Below are positions 12,201 to 21,394 of a stretch of 64,000 nucleotides of DNA, piece after piece; the stretch's first letter is position 1; the number at the start of each line of letters is the position of its first letter. This stretch comes from Capitulum mitella. Its lineage: Eukaryota; Arthropoda; Thecostraca; Pollicipedomorpha; Pollicipedidae. The position numbers and the translations under genes were made by a program. The notes below the pieces were generated by a model. That model made no database searches, was not told the origin of the DNA, and saw only the letters and a program-made list of their open reading frames with translations. The stretch lies in NCBI GenBank assembly GCA_030062745.1, contig CP099849.1, positions 23,114,144 to 23,178,143 of the forward strand. The letters run 5' to 3'.

Positions 12201-15200
12201 AGGCGGTGCTCCACGTCAACTTGACATCGCAGACGAAAAAGCTTTGACGTAGCACGGAGAGCGGGTGTCTGCAGCCCAACCTTCCGGATGGGTTGCAGAC
12301 CTCTACTGTTGGCTGTTGGCCTCTGCTTGCTGGGTGGGTCGCCCCTCTGGCTTTTGCGACATGGCTGGGTGGGATGGCCCAGGACATAGGCTCTTGATTT
12401 TTGCCAGCAGAAAGAAACTGTCGTATCATTCCATTCGACTCATCATAATATGAATATGTTCGACGTAACCGACGATGCAAATCTGTAGTGGCAGGAAGCT
12501 GGTCTTATAAAACCAAAACCGACGCATGCTTCGTTGGTAAAATATTGCTTTGTGTACTCCTGTGTTTAAAAAAGGAAGCGCGAAACAGGGATCATACTGA
12601 GGAATCACGTCAAAGGAAACATCGCTGCCATTATAAGTAGTAACGTTTGGGTTTTTACTCCGTCTGCTTCTCTATGATAAGTGCCAAACTGCAACTTCAA
12701 AAACCATAATGAAGCTTGTGGACTTCTTGTTTCCGTCTTTTAATGCAATAATTCACACTTTTCAGTACGCCATGTCGTTCAACATGAACCCGAACAAGTG
12801 GATGCTGGTGAATTTCGACTGTTCCACGATGTGGTAAGTGGCCTCTTCAAAAGAAAGGTGCATGGTTTTTATGCTGGCATGAAGCCGGTATCATCCATCA
12901 CACATGAACGTTCTGAATGTTGTAATAACTTTTTGACGCTTTCACATGTACGTATGGACAGCCTTTCACTCTAATCGACGCACCACAAAATAGTATTCTC
13001 AGCTGTCTTCTTTCTTGTTTTCCGTTACATACTTCCAAGCCGCTTTATGTGCAACCCGATTCATTGGCGACATATGTATAATGACAGCATAATCATTTTT
13101 ATACATACATTTAGGTAAGTCGCCAGGCAGGCCACATCATGAAGCAACTTGCCAACGGTAGATCAGGGGAAGGGTTTACTGACCACGCTAGATATGAGAA
13201 TGTTCGATGGTTCAAAATCAGCTCACTCAGCTGAACATTTCGGACGCTGATGTTGTCTTGGTGACCAACTTGGTGGTTTTCAGATGCACAGGCGTAATGT
13301 GTCAGATAATTGTTTTTACTGTGCTAGAGAGCAGAGCTTGTGTTTGAAAGTTTGTAGATTCAAAATGTAGAAGACAGCATGGCGAGCAGTCAATGTTTTT
13401 TTCGTTAAAAACATTGCGGTGTTGGCACGTAGTGTGCGTGCGCACGATTTGAAAGTGAATGCAGTGGAACAGGTCGATTTCTCATCCAGGACTTACTTTA
13501 ACATAAGTACTGAATGGGAAGCAAAGTACTCTCACATCGCAACAAATGGTTTCGGTCTACCTCGTTCTTCCCGTGTCTATTTTGCTTTTAACTCATAGGA
13601 GTCAAAAAAACGTTTTAGTTGGGATCGCACAATAACCTCTGAAAGTGAAAAGAGCGTCGCAAAACGCGTCAAATTCATCGAAGCGCTCCACAGCGCAGTG
13701 ACCCAGAAGTTGATCCTCCTACATCCTGTGTTCCATATTAACCATGTGAACCACATCGGGAATATTCCACTTCGGAGAATCGTGGGTTTTATCCGGCCCC
13801 GCCGAATTGCTCGGGTGATGGAACAGCCATCAGCGCACCGGCTGTCGACGAATCGTGATCAGTGCATATTGTGTTCCGGCTCAGATGACGCTTAATGGCA
13901 TTATCTAGTCACGACGACGTTGGTAGGGACGATTTATGACCGGATGATTCGGCCGTTACTGTTGGACGTATCCGTCCCTGGGCCGACCTTGCGGTTGGGC
14001 CACGCGGACGACTTTCAGGTCATTGATATTCTCCTCCGGTGCCGGTGTTTGGAAATTGGAGGATGGCATGTCTGACACTTCTCGTGGTCGGTGCGCCGGA
14101 TATCGGCCGTGTTTGGGGCTGTTGTGCGGTGGCGCAACTGGCCGGGTCGGGGCCCCGTGCCGGTGGCGAACTCGGCGACTGCGCCCGCAGCGTGCTGCCT
14201 CCACTGTGCCGACTTCTGATCGACAGACAGCATGTGCTTGAACAGTATCGTGTCGTGCGGCGCAGCATGCCAAGGCGTCGCTCGCGGGACCGCTGTACTT
14301 ACCATGTTATGCGACGTTGATCTTCGTCCCTTCACATGGAGCGAGAGGTCAGCTTTCCGCTCTCGGTAAATAGAATGCTTTGTCGGCCTTGGTGATGTAG
14401 CTGTCTCTCATAGCGTCGGCTCCGTGTGTTTGATATTCAGTGTAACGAAAACGAGATGTGGAAAAAATATGTTAAGAACATGAGGAATGTCATCGATTGG
14501 GTAAGCCGCCCTAGGGTCCAGGTTATACGTGAGATGTGGCCACATTTTCAAGAGACGAGTTATTACTTCCCGGAAGCCTTTGTTAAAAATGCGCATCAAT
14601 GACATGTTCTTGATTATGCGTCACACAACATTATACATTTTAACAACAAACAACAAACAACACCACGGTGGAAAAAGCGATATCATATACTAATGACAGA
14701 GTGGATCCATTGGCTCAGTTCATCACGTCTGTGTTCAGTGTCTCGGCAGACGCCGAGACAGTTCAGACAGGCCGTCCGTGGGCGTGATGGGCAGTCGGTG
14801 ATGGATGGCGGTGCGTGTCTGAGACGCGGGGCCGGCGCCATGGCGCTGGGGTTATGTCGCCTGCCTCAGCCGACCGTGACGGCACCGGCAGGGTGAGGGA
14901 CCGGTTCAAGCTGACCCAGGCGCTAGTGGTGGACCCGCTGTACCTGCAGCATAACTACTCGGACAAGTCCATCGACTACCGGGTGAGCCGCCGCGCCGCC
15001 GGCCGGCTGGGCGCGGGACGACCCCGACGCGTCGCCTCGGACGCAGCCCGTCGCCTCCGACGCAGCCCTTTGCCTCTGACGCAGCCTGTCTTGGACTGAG
15101 TGTCGTTCGCGGTGGAACAGACCTGTTTTTCTGCAACGAGAATGTAATCAAATCGGACTCGTAGCTTTACCTTTGACTGCGTTTTCTGAATCGCAGGCGT

Positions 15201-17102
15201 CGGGCTTCTAAAAAAATGTTTCTTGTCAATATTTCAGGTTGCACGTGTTTCCGCGCGGCACACCAATGTCAGTTTGACAAGGTGACACCTATATTGAAAA
15301 TATTCGCCCTTTTCCGTAACTTGCAATTTCCTTAGCAAGTTTAAAACATATCTTCTCTGTTTACTTCACCAAACAAATCATCTCAAACCATGAATTCATG
15401 TCAGCCTCTCGTCTCAGACACCTCCAAACGTTCGTTGTGCACCAGGGCAGCTAACAGATGGCGGTGTGTTTCGACCGCTGCTCCGTGTGTCTTCAGCACT
15501 GGGGGATCCCGCTCAGCCGGCGTTTTCGCTCGCTGAAGCTGTGGTTCGTCATTCGGAGCCACGGCGTGGAGGGCCTCAGGCGGTACATCCGTGAACACGT
15601 GCGTCTGGCTAAACGTTTCCAGGCTTACGTCGAGAGCAACTCCCAGTTCGAGCTGATGAACGAAGTCAAGGTCAGAATATCTCATTCACCGGCATTCGTG
15701 GATTTCGTGCGTTACTGTGTACTCGAAATACACGCAAAGCACCCTTGTGTGCTTAAAATCGGCTATTCGTATAGTGTTCTAAACCCAACAGCAGTCGTAT
15801 GGGATCACAGAGATGGGTGTAATGTTATCTAGGAAAATTCACCATGTTTTGTGCAGTACTGTTGCTAACTGCTAACTTTCCGCATCTCTCTTTAAATCAC
15901 TTCTGATCTCTGTAGATATGTTCTTTACAGTGTATGTTTACAGATATTATGCTCACTCAGACTGTTCATAGCAGAAGCATAGCTATAAACACAGAACAGT
16001 TTTAATGGTGTATCTCTTCTGCCTCTTTCCGTTCTTCTAAAAAACGGTCTCTGGGTTCCGTGCTAGTTTCTTCTTTCCGACATGACTTATCAGCTTGATA
16101 AAAAAAGCAATGACTTTTTCAGCTCGGCCTGGTGTGCTTCCGTCTGAAGGGAACCAACGCCCTCAATCAAAAGCTGCTGACCAACATCAACGCCTCCGGA
16201 AAGCTGCACATGGTGCCGGCCTCCTTGAATGACACGTTCGTCATCCGCTTCTGCGTCTGCGCCCAGAACGCAACCGATAAGGACATACGTGAGTTTTGTC
16301 AGTCGGACAAGGCTCCAGTGCTGTATGTGGCAAACATAGGCCAATCAAAAAATGCAGAAGATATTCATTTCGGCTTCATTCCATCACTTTTTCAATCAGT
16401 CAATCAAAAATCAATCAACTAACTTCAGTTCGTCAATCATTAATTCCGTGCTGACACGCCTCCATGTATGCTTCGACGTGTGCTTTGCCTGCCTCCACAG
16501 TGTACGCCTGGACGGTAATTACCAAGTTCGCCGAAGATCTGCTGGCAGAAGAAAAACGCCTGGTGGATAATAAGGCCATGGAGGTGAGGGAGCTAGGCCA
16601 ACACCGGCATAAGTAAAACCTTTTGCAGCATGCAATGAATTATTGTTCATGTTTCGTGGATACCATAACTTAAATCCGTTGTGACAGCAACTGCCATTCG
16701 CGTTTTAAAAATCCTCGGCTTGCCGGTACGTACATAGTGATAAAGACGAGGTTGCAGGAAAGAGGAGAACAATGAGGGGGCCTGCTCCCTAGGGCCGGCA
16801 ACTCTCAAGTGTTCAAAGGTAGAAGGTTGAACAATGCCTCACGCGGCGCCCGCCCCACTGTGCCGTTCACTCTGCCGCAGGTGCTGACGGAAGTGCAGGC
16901 GAACGGGCCGGAGCAGGTCTACAACGACCTGGCCAAGAAGAGCCGCGAGGCGCTCAAGCACAAGCGCTCCTTCTTCGTGCGCATGGTGTCCGACCCGAAG
17001 CTGTACAACCCGAAGATCGTCAAGACGCTGCCGCGCGCCGACACGAACGGCACCGACTCGGAGCCGGAGACGGCGGCCGCCGTCCGCAGCCCCAGCATGT
17101 GA
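133..17102 (+). CDS. Tdc: Tyrosine decarboxylase, group II PLP-dependent decarboxylase (core exons 1-12)
   Basis: The enzyme converts L-tyrosine to tyramine, the first step of octopamine synthesis, in the neuronal cytosol; it acts as a PLP-dependent homodimer. Twelve exons join in frame into 557 complete codons. Visible landmarks are an N-terminal [31 protein letters not shown] (about 84-97), [19 protein letters not shown] with H191, HVDSAYAG with D270, NPNKW with PLP lysine K302, and the mobile catalytic loop with Y331. The loop residue is Tyr, as in decarboxylases, where aldehyde synthases carry Phe. The tail [17 protein letters not shown] matches arthropod Tdc as I remember it and argues against Ddc and Hdc. 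The start has a good context (G at -3, G at +4). All introns are GT-AG and no exon carries a frameshift or stop. Assignment to Tdc rather than Hdc rests on recalled family sequences. The 3' end is uncertain: an in-frame TGA lies at 17100-17102, but a strong GTGAGT donor overlaps it. Confidence 0.95.
2041..3259. mobile_element. piggyBac-like non-autonomous element (MITE) with TTAA target sites
   Basis: TTAA at 2041-2044 and 3256-3259 flank a perfect 12-bp terminal inverted repeat, CCCTATTCCCGG (2045-2056) and its complement (3244-3255). TTAA duplications and CCC-starting termini are the hallmark of piggyBac transposition. Just inside the left end is a perfect GC palindrome built on GGGGGGCGGA/TCCGCCCCCC. 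The right end has a similar but imperfect one, plus a second internal copy of ATTCCCGGCAGGG, as if the right terminus had been partly duplicated. There is no transposase reading frame inside, so it would have to be moved in trans. The interior (2370-2710) carries many AGGTCA half-sites. Confidence 0.75.
2372..2708 (+). promoter_or_regulatory. Cluster of AGGTCA nuclear-receptor half-sites (DR4-DR4-DR1 array)
   Basis: Exact AGGTCA occurs at 2372, 2385, 2390, 2396, 2521, 2526, 2676, 2686, 2696 and 2703, with a reversed copy (TGACCT) at 2540. The last four form a direct-repeat series with spacers of 4, 4 and 1 bases. DR1 and DR4 are classic RXR/USP-, HNF4- and thyroid-type response layouts. The array belongs to the transposable element and sits in Tdc intron 1. 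Function is not shown; the motif may simply be part of the repeat consensus. Confidence 0.4.
3331..3722 (+). repeat. Diverged tandem duplication, two units of about 190 bp
   Basis: Segments near 3331-3527 and 3530-3722 align over their full length. Both begin with a GNGGGGCGG-type start and share a GCATTAGCC...TG.TGCGC.GCAG core, an AATGCAAACA.TAAA block and a CCTAAATT end. Divergence is visible throughout, so the duplication is old. A third partial relative (AGGGGCGTTGG ... CCCTGTGGCGTTGCATG) lies at about 11251-11350 in intron 6. The CAGGGGCG start resembles hAT-type termini, but I found no matching far end or target duplication. Confidence 0.6.
3805..3899 (+). CDS. Tdc: Tdc exon 2
   Basis: Completes Gly36 and encodes residues 37-67 ([20 protein letters not shown] ... 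IMPG). This is the segment after the N-terminal helices, just before the HWQHP motif. The acceptor GGCAG at 3800-3804 is preceded by a weak pyrimidine tract. The donor GTAAGT starts at 3900 (phase 0). Confidence 0.92.
4306..4413 (+). CDS. Tdc: Tdc exon 3
   Basis: Encodes residues 68-103, 36 codons from [18 protein letters not shown] through LCVGFSW. The HWQHP.FHAYFPA.NS motif is highly conserved in the family and lines the active-site entrance. Acceptor TTTTCGCAG, donor GTACGT at 4414, phase 0 on both sides. Confidence 0.94.
4414..7542 (+). other. Tdc: Tdc intron 3
   Basis: A 3.1-kb GTACGT...CCCAG intron. Most of it (4983-6909) is a terminal-inverted-repeat element, listed separately. The remainder (4414-4982 and 6910-7542) shows no repeat or reading frame that I recognise. 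Confidence 0.85.
4983..6909. mobile_element. Terminal-inverted-repeat element, about 1.9 kb, family unknown
   Basis: The left end begins GTAGGGGAGACCGGGGCTAG (4983). The right end, read on the minus strand from 6909, begins GTAGGGGAGACTGGGGCTAG. Only one mismatch appears in these 20 bases. A motif GGGG(C/T)TAGTTGTC recurs inside near 4995, 5217 and 6488, and in related reversed forms at about 6877-6896. The longest frame inside (5835-6227, 130 codons, +) has no similarity that I recognise. I found no clean target-site duplication, so the superfamily is undetermined. The element lies wholly inside Tdc intron 3. Confidence 0.6.
7543..7665 (+). CDS. Tdc: Tdc exon 4
   Basis: Encodes residues 104-144, 41 codons from [20 protein letters not shown] to GGGVIQ. 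It contains the conserved SPACTELE helix and the start of the GGGVIQ.SASE cofactor-binding stretch. Acceptor GCGCCCCCAG, donor GTCAGG at 7666, phase 0. Confidence 0.95.
7855..8091 (+). CDS. Tdc: Tdc exon 5
   Basis: Encodes residues 145-223, 79 codons, starting [20 protein letters not shown]. It includes [16 protein letters not shown], where H191 is the residue that stacks on the PLP ring in this family. It ends SLRGITLKQ. Acceptor CTCTGCCGCAG, donor GTCTGT at 8092, phase 0. Confidence 0.95.
9433..9471. repeat. Perfect 18-bp inverted repeat with 3-base loop
   Basis: GTTTCATAGATCAGAGGA (9433-9450), loop TGG, then the exact complement (9454-9471). An uninterrupted 18-bp stem with a 3-base loop is rare by chance. 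It could be a recent fold-back duplication or a template-switch artefact. The stem is shorter than a typical miRNA precursor, so I do not call it one. Confidence 0.8.
10050..10375 (+). repeat. Pyrimidine-rich imperfect short tandem repeats upstream of exon 6
   Basis: Degenerate CTGACCCATCTGATCC-like units of about 10 bp run up to the exon 6 acceptor and supply an unusually long polypyrimidine-rich tract. The repeats leave both strands partly open, giving spurious Pro/Ser/Arg-rich frames. Confidence 0.6.
10381..10584 (+). CDS. Tdc: Tdc exon 6
   Basis: Encodes residues 224-291, 68 codons. It contains [13 protein letters not shown] (T244/T245 near the cofactor), FDNLEEVG and [18 protein letters not shown]270 pairs with the PLP pyridine nitrogen. 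Ser271 replaces the Ala usual in HVDAAYAG, a mild change. Acceptor GGGCCGCAG, donor GTGAGG at 10585, phase 0. Confidence 0.95.
10585..12765 (+). other. Tdc: Tdc intron 6
   Basis: A 2.2-kb GTGAGG...TTTTCAG intron. It contains a repeat-rich block of GGAATCGATTCC motifs (11130-11605) and a partial relative of the 3.3-3.7 kb duplication. No exon was found inside. Confidence 0.85.
11130..11605. repeat. Repeat block rich in GGAATCGATTCC palindromes
   Basis: Variants of GAATCGGAATCGATTCC occur near 11170, 11190, 11510, 11575 and 11590 on both sides of an AGGGGCGTTGG...CCCTGTGGCG segment. The arrangement resembles a mobile element with palindromic subterminal repeats, or one element inserted into another. 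I could not define ends or a target duplication. Confidence 0.45.
12766..12833 (+). CDS. Tdc: Tdc exon 7 (PLP-lysine exon)
   Basis: Encodes residues 292-313 and two bases of Trp314: [20 protein letters not shown] then TM. K302 in NPNKW is the Schiff-base lysine, aligned with K303 of mammalian DOPA decarboxylase. Acceptor CACTTTTCAG, donor GTAAGT at 12834 splitting TG|G (phase 2). Confidence 0.95.
12834..14891 (+). other. Tdc: Tdc intron 7
   Basis: A 2.1-kb GTAAGT...GGCAG intron. A GC-rich patch at 13950-14330 is open on both strands, but the translations are unlike any family I know. The rest is unremarkable. Confidence 0.85.
14892..14982 (+). CDS. Tdc: Tdc exon 8 (catalytic-loop exon)
   Basis: Completes Trp314 and encodes residues 315-344: [20 protein letters not shown] ... 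KSIDYR. This is the flexible loop that closes over the active site. Y331 corresponds to Y332 of DOPA decarboxylase, which protonates the quinonoid. Its retention supports decarboxylase rather than aldehyde-synthase activity. The acceptor is a short GGCAG, donor GTGAGC at 14983. Confidence 0.93.
15026..15093 (+). repeat. 19-bp tandem repeat just after exon 8
   Basis: About 3.5 copies of a GACGCAGCCCGTCGCCTCC unit begin about 45 bases after the exon 8 donor. The array is GC-rich and short, so copy number may vary between alleles. Confidence 0.75.
15497..15670 (+). CDS. Tdc: Tdc exon 9
   Basis: Encodes residues 345-402, 58 codons: [20 protein letters not shown], the [16 protein letters not shown] helix, and ELMNEVK. 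Ser351 lies in the [10 protein letters not shown] motif, where vertebrate Ddc has Gly; recalled Hdc and arthropod Tdc both carry Ser here. Acceptor GTGTCTTCAG, donor GTCAGA at 15671, phase 0. Confidence 0.95.
16123..16288 (+). CDS. Tdc: Tdc exon 10
   Basis: Encodes residues 403-457 and one base of the next codon: [19 protein letters not shown], then [11 protein letters not shown] and [12 protein letters not shown]. The [10 protein letters not shown] and RFC...AQNAT wording is characteristic of Tdc as I recall it. Acceptor GACTTTTTCAG, donor GTGAGT at 16289 (phase 1). Confidence 0.95.
16501..16583 (+). CDS. Tdc: Tdc exon 11
   Basis: Completes Leu458 (C|TG) and encodes residues 459-485: [20 protein letters not shown] then VDNKAME. 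This is the C-terminal helix of the catalytic domain. Acceptor GCCTCCACAG, donor GTGAGG at 16584, phase 0. Confidence 0.93.
16881..17098 (+). CDS. Tdc: Tdc exon 12
   Basis: Encodes residues 486-557: [16 protein letters not shown]..., then the Tdc signature [20 protein letters not shown] and an acidic/Ala-rich linker. The exon ends CCC AGC AT, then GTGAGT at 17099, a near-consensus donor (phase 2). If the donor is not used, the protein ends Met-stop (TGA 17100-17102) at 558 aa. The family normally has a longer C-terminal tail, so splicing onward is likely. Confidence 0.93.
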
Positions 17103-17472
17103 GTAGCGCGGCCGCCGCGGGCGCCGCCGCGCCGCCCCGGCCGGCGCTCAGTTCAGTTCGGTGTTCGCTGTCGAGGCCGGCGAAGCTGCCGGTCGGCGTG
17201 TTGAAAGACTGTCGTCCGTGCTCGCTCGGGAAAGGCGTTTTAAACGCCCGAGGCTTTTTGAACCTGTCGCGTTTTGCGCTGTTTTGAGTGCTTCGCGCTG
17301 ACTTTTGAGCGCCGACTCGCTTTGCGTCGTTTTCCCGGGCGCCGCGGCCGGTCCGAATGCAGCATGTCGCGTCGGGCGGTGCGGCCAGCATGCGTGTGAC
17401 CCGGAGAGCCCGGCCGGCTGCCCGCCGTGTCGTCTGTCCCTCGCCGACGCTGACGAGCCGTGTCCGCCGCAG

Positions 17473-17656
17473 CGGCGGCCGTCGCGCCAGCGAGGCGGCG
17501 GCGCCTGCGCCGGCCGGCCGCCGGCCGCCGCCCGCCGTCGTCTTCAACCCGTTCGTGCTGCTCGGGCGGCGCACGCTGAGCGAGTCGGCCGTGCTGCGGC
17601 TGCCGTCGCCGGTGCCGGAGCACCAGCCGGCTCCGGCCGCCGAGAGAGCCTCCTGA
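17473..17656 (+). CDS. Tdc: Candidate Tdc terminal exon, version A
   Basis: An acceptor (GTCCGCCGCAG, 17462-17472) supplies exactly the one base needed after exon 12 (AT|C), and the frame then runs 60 codons to TGA at 17654-17656. The translation is Arg/Pro/Ala-rich at first, then less repetitive: VVFNPFVLLGRRTLSESAVL, LPSPVPEH. This would give a 618-aa protein, similar in size to fly Tdc2 as I recall it. Against it, the region is extremely GC-rich and open frames occur by composition there. It may be an alternative 3' end competing with the exons at 21311 and 24090. Confidence 0.35.
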
Positions 17657-20600
17657 CTGGGACGGCCGGCGCCGGCCGCCAGCAGGCGCCGCGGCCGCCC
17701 CGCCCCCGCCGCCGCCGGAGCTGCCGAGGCCGCCACCGCCTCGCCGCAGTGCCGGGAGCTCGCCAGGACTCGGAGCTGGTCACTGGTCTGAACGCGTCGC
17801 CTGCGCTTTCTTCGGTACGGTGTCAAAAGCTTGGACTCCGTCTGTGGCGTGCAGTATGTCTTCGCATGAGGGCAGGTGTTTACGCTCGCTCGAGCGCAGT
17901 GCCCGTTGTGGTCGCTTGCTCTTTTCCTGTAATGACAAGTTACTTGCTCTTCGCCATTCGTGAATGGTTTGAAGTTGCCTATGTAGTGGCCTAGTCTACG
18001 TGAAGTGTTTGTATTAACAGCCTGCTATTGTGTTGGTGCGAATTCGCGTAACCTATTTTTCAAATACAATACGCAGACAAGACTTCCGATCGGGTGAGCC
18101 ATTTCATTTACGGTCGAAACGGCTCTTACATGTGCCTGTCACACGTATCCCAAGGGCAGTCACCGTAGAGGACTGGACCAACGAGATTAGGTCCCGCTTT
18201 AAAACACGCCGCTCCGCGGCTGCCCTTGTCGTTTCGAATGCCTGTCCGTTCTCGGACGCGAGCTTCGGCCTGTGCCGTGAGATGTCCGTCGTGCGGCTTC
18301 TCTGTCATCTCCCGGCCACAGCCGGGCAGCCACACCCGCGCACTTCATCTACCGGCCGCTTTCAAGCGCGCCGAGCCCGGCTGTAAAGGCAGCCCGCCCG
18401 GCGGTGGGCTGCCGGGCGGGCTCCCGCCGGCCAGCCGGCCGCAGGATCTATGGCACTCGCCGGCGCCCAGATGAGCCACCGGCACGCCCTGCCGGCGGCA
18501 CCCGGTGAATGTGTCCCGACTGGTCTAGGACAGGGGATTCCCGGGCCCTGATCAGCTGGCCGGCTGGTCGCAGTGTCGGGCAGACCGCACATGGTCGTGC
18601 GTGGGGAATTCCCGTTAAAAATGCGCGAATGGAGGGCGCATGAAATGAGACCACATCGCTCGGATTGTGTGACGAGCTTCGACAAGTGCTTCTGCTTCCG
18701 TTGCAACACGGTAGGCAGTGTGAGAGAATCATTTGTATGTCACTGAAGGCAATGGGAATTATGAGCGCCGACCGTAAAATAGAAATGTTTTTCGTTGCCG
18801 AAAGACACTTCTCTAAGTAACAAATAAAACGAGGATGTCCGAGCAAAATGTGTGAACAAATCGCCTACCCACCACATAGCCATACACGTAACGTTGGGCG
18901 GACAAATGAGATGATGGTCGATGCAATGCTTGGCGGCCCCAGAAAACGCCTATTCGACCGGAGGCCACCGTTACCCGTCTTGTTCTTGCATTTCAGTGCC
19001 GAGGAGGGTGAAGATATCTGGTAATGTGGACAAGTCGCGTCGACCGGGCCGTGCCCATGTAGGCGATGGCCTGGCGTCCGCTCTGGTCTCGTGCACGGGG
19101 CTCTCACCGACAGTCGGCGTGCCAATGCTCTCGGGACGAATTTGACGGTGGTGGTCGGAGTAGCGCCTTGTTTGCCAATGCGCGTGGATTATTCTGTCTA
19201 GGTTTTTTGCCATAGGTTACGTGGGTGTCTCGCCTTATGCCGTTATCTTTCTTATAAAGTTGTGGTTAGCCGCGCATAGGCCGCAGAATTTATGCTCCCT
19301 CGGTATTTTTAAAAAGATAAAACATTCCTAGATTAAGACTCCATTCCCAACGTCAGTCTTGTTCAAGCACGTGTCCACAAACTTAGCTGTTTTTTTCCTT
19401 CAGCGGAGAGCCGTTTCTAAGGAACTTTATACCCTGAAGTAATTGGATTCGGTGCGACGAATGAAATAAGTCGTTGTGATCTCCGCTTGAAAATAAATTC
19501 GGCGTAGCTTCCTGCTTTAGAAGTGATTTTGATAAACCAGGAGAAAAACGAAACACGACATTCTAATGAGAAAGTTAGAGCGATCTCACATTTGAGTTCC
19601 AGGATGTAATTGATTCGTGGGAACGCCTACAAGTCGACCCAAGTTAAATTGTTGAATAAGCCCATTTTGTGTCGCCGAATTTGCTGTTGGATGCTTAAGC
19701 AGATTGGTTGAATGGTATTTACAGAGACGCCATAAGTGCTGAAACTCGCACAAATTGGTTTCCAAAAGCTCGATATTTTCAATACCGCCATATACCATTT
19801 GGAAACGTTATTTCTGAAAACACTGCAGACAGGTTTTCCTGAATGGGATAAATATGTTGCTTTGCTCTGGCCCGTGCCTAGGATTCCATTTCGTCACAAC
19901 AGGAACCAGATGGCAACAATGTCAAGCGCCAAGTTTGCTGATAAAAAAACGTTATTTTGCATCGTTAGGACACGCTGACAGGAACGGAATGTTCATCCAC
20001 AGCTGAGGAATGTTGGAAAATTTTAGAGGATTCCGCATAGTTGTCTCTGGAGCACTGTAAACACAGTCAAAATGTGCTGTGAGTGTGACTTCCGCTAAAT
20101 GGAGAGCAAATTTAGGCTGCGCGATGCGCATGCAACATAAATAAAACCGGTGAGTGTGCTTTGCTTTTCATGAGACAGATTGCAGTGCGCACAGATTTAC
20201 ACCTGCTCCCATTTTGCTGACATTTAATCTGGGTGACGTTCCAATGAGAACTCGTTTCGCATTCCATGTCGATAACCACTATCCTCAATGCAAGAATGTT
20301 TTAAAACGCACTAGATGTTTTTTTCGAACATTCTGGCTAGTTACGAAGATGAGACCACAGATGTAGTTAACAAAATGTTTGCTTGCGTACGGAAATACAT
20401 AAATCGGAGTATGCGACCAGCAGAGAAAAAAGCTTCGTCGTTGCCATCATATTTCCGAAACTTGTTTGGCTGTTTGCGGTCATCTCGATTTCGGTTGTGT
20501 CACAAAGGTTTTGTGAAGAATTATGGGTTACTATGAAGCGAAGACTGTAAAAACTCCTATTGTTTTCGCTGTGTGATGAAATAGGTATTTTTCTCTTTTT

Positions 20601-21310
20601 TGTTCAAGTTCGTCCTCGGCTTCGGCTCTTGCACTTATCGTTTCACACGCACAGATATATGGCCGTCTCCAGGAACATCTGCTTGAGCTAAACACTTGGA
20701 CGGTCCCGAATACGAATATGAAAAATGTGTGCCGATTGACATGCTTCAATAAATTTACTATGAGGTCAGCGGCCCGATTTGCGAAAAATAAAGTCACTAG
20801 CGTCATGAAAAAACCTCCCAAGTCGTTGTGTCATCAGTTGGTCCGGCCGGCGACTGCAAACCCGACTCGGGATTCAGGGCTTCTCGAGGCTGCGAGACGT
20901 GCTGTGGCATGCTGGCGTTATGGCCTGCTCACTGGCTGATACACTCGGGCGGTGAACATCTCCCATCATCTCAACCCATCTCATCTCATCTCATCTCCCA
21001 TCGTCTCCCTCGTCTCACGGGAGGCGTTCACGCTGCCGGGACGACGCAAAACCGTGTCACCTGGAGTGGTCATGTTAGCCACAACGTCCCTGTGCTCTTT
21101 TACACAACAACCCGAAATGGGCTCTCTGCACTGACGCGCGACACCGCGAACGGGAGGCGGGAGGCCGCTGTGCCGGGGACGGCCGACCGTCGGGCCCAAA
21201 AGCGTCAGACTATGGAGGTGCCCGGCCTGGGCTCCTCAGCTCGGCCGCGTTCCCCGGCGGCCCGTCCGCGGGCCGCTCCATACTCTGACGGCTTTCGGTG
21301 GTCGTTTCAG
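17657..21310 (+). other. Tdc 3' flank or large intron; no other gene seen
   Basis: This holds Tdc 3' UTR if version A is used, or intron 12 if version B is used. A poly(A) signal AATAAA occurs at 18823-18828. GC-rich sequence runs to about 18,560, then AT-richer DNA. A (CATCT)n tract lies at 20957-21010. Open frames are short and unrecognised. Confidence 0.5.
20957..21010 (+). repeat. (CATCT)n-type microsatellite
   Basis: Five-base CATCT/CATCTC units with minor interruptions, followed by related CTCCCTCGTCTC. Confidence 0.75.
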
Positions 21311-21394
21311 ATCGTCCTGGATCTCCTGGCCGCTCGCGTTCCTCTTCCAGGGCGTGCTGGAGGACAGCTCACGACTGCCCTCTGTCCCCGTCAG
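21311..21394 (+). CDS. Tdc: Candidate Tdc C-terminal exon, version B (first of two)
   Basis: Acceptor GTGGTCGTTTCAG and donor GTAACG (21395) bound 84 bases that are phase-compatible with exon 12 (AT|A). The reading is SSWISWPLAFLFQGVLED... then SVPV and a split AGN codon. A Trp-rich SWISWPLAFLF segment agrees with my recollection of the distal tail of arthropod Tdc proteins, which is why I prefer this route. That comparison is from memory and unverified. The next exon would need to supply one base; the segment at 24090 does so. Confidence 0.5.

Noticed and set aside
13950-14330. GC-rich patch in Tdc intron 7 with frames of about 100 codons on both strands
   Set aside because: No similarity to a retroelement or other protein that I know, and it is open on both strands, which suggests composition rather than coding.
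1-17102. Histidine decarboxylase or DOPA decarboxylase as the identity of the gene
   Set aside because: [16 protein letters not shown] and [17 protein letters not shown] follow Tdc as I recall it, and the fly Hdc and Ddc sequences I remember differ at these positions.
17020-17826. 268-codon open frame on the minus strand opposite the end of Tdc
   Set aside because: It is antisense to exon 12 and the following extremely GC-rich DNA. The translation is Arg/Ala/Gly-rich with no recognisable domain and is explained by codon composition.
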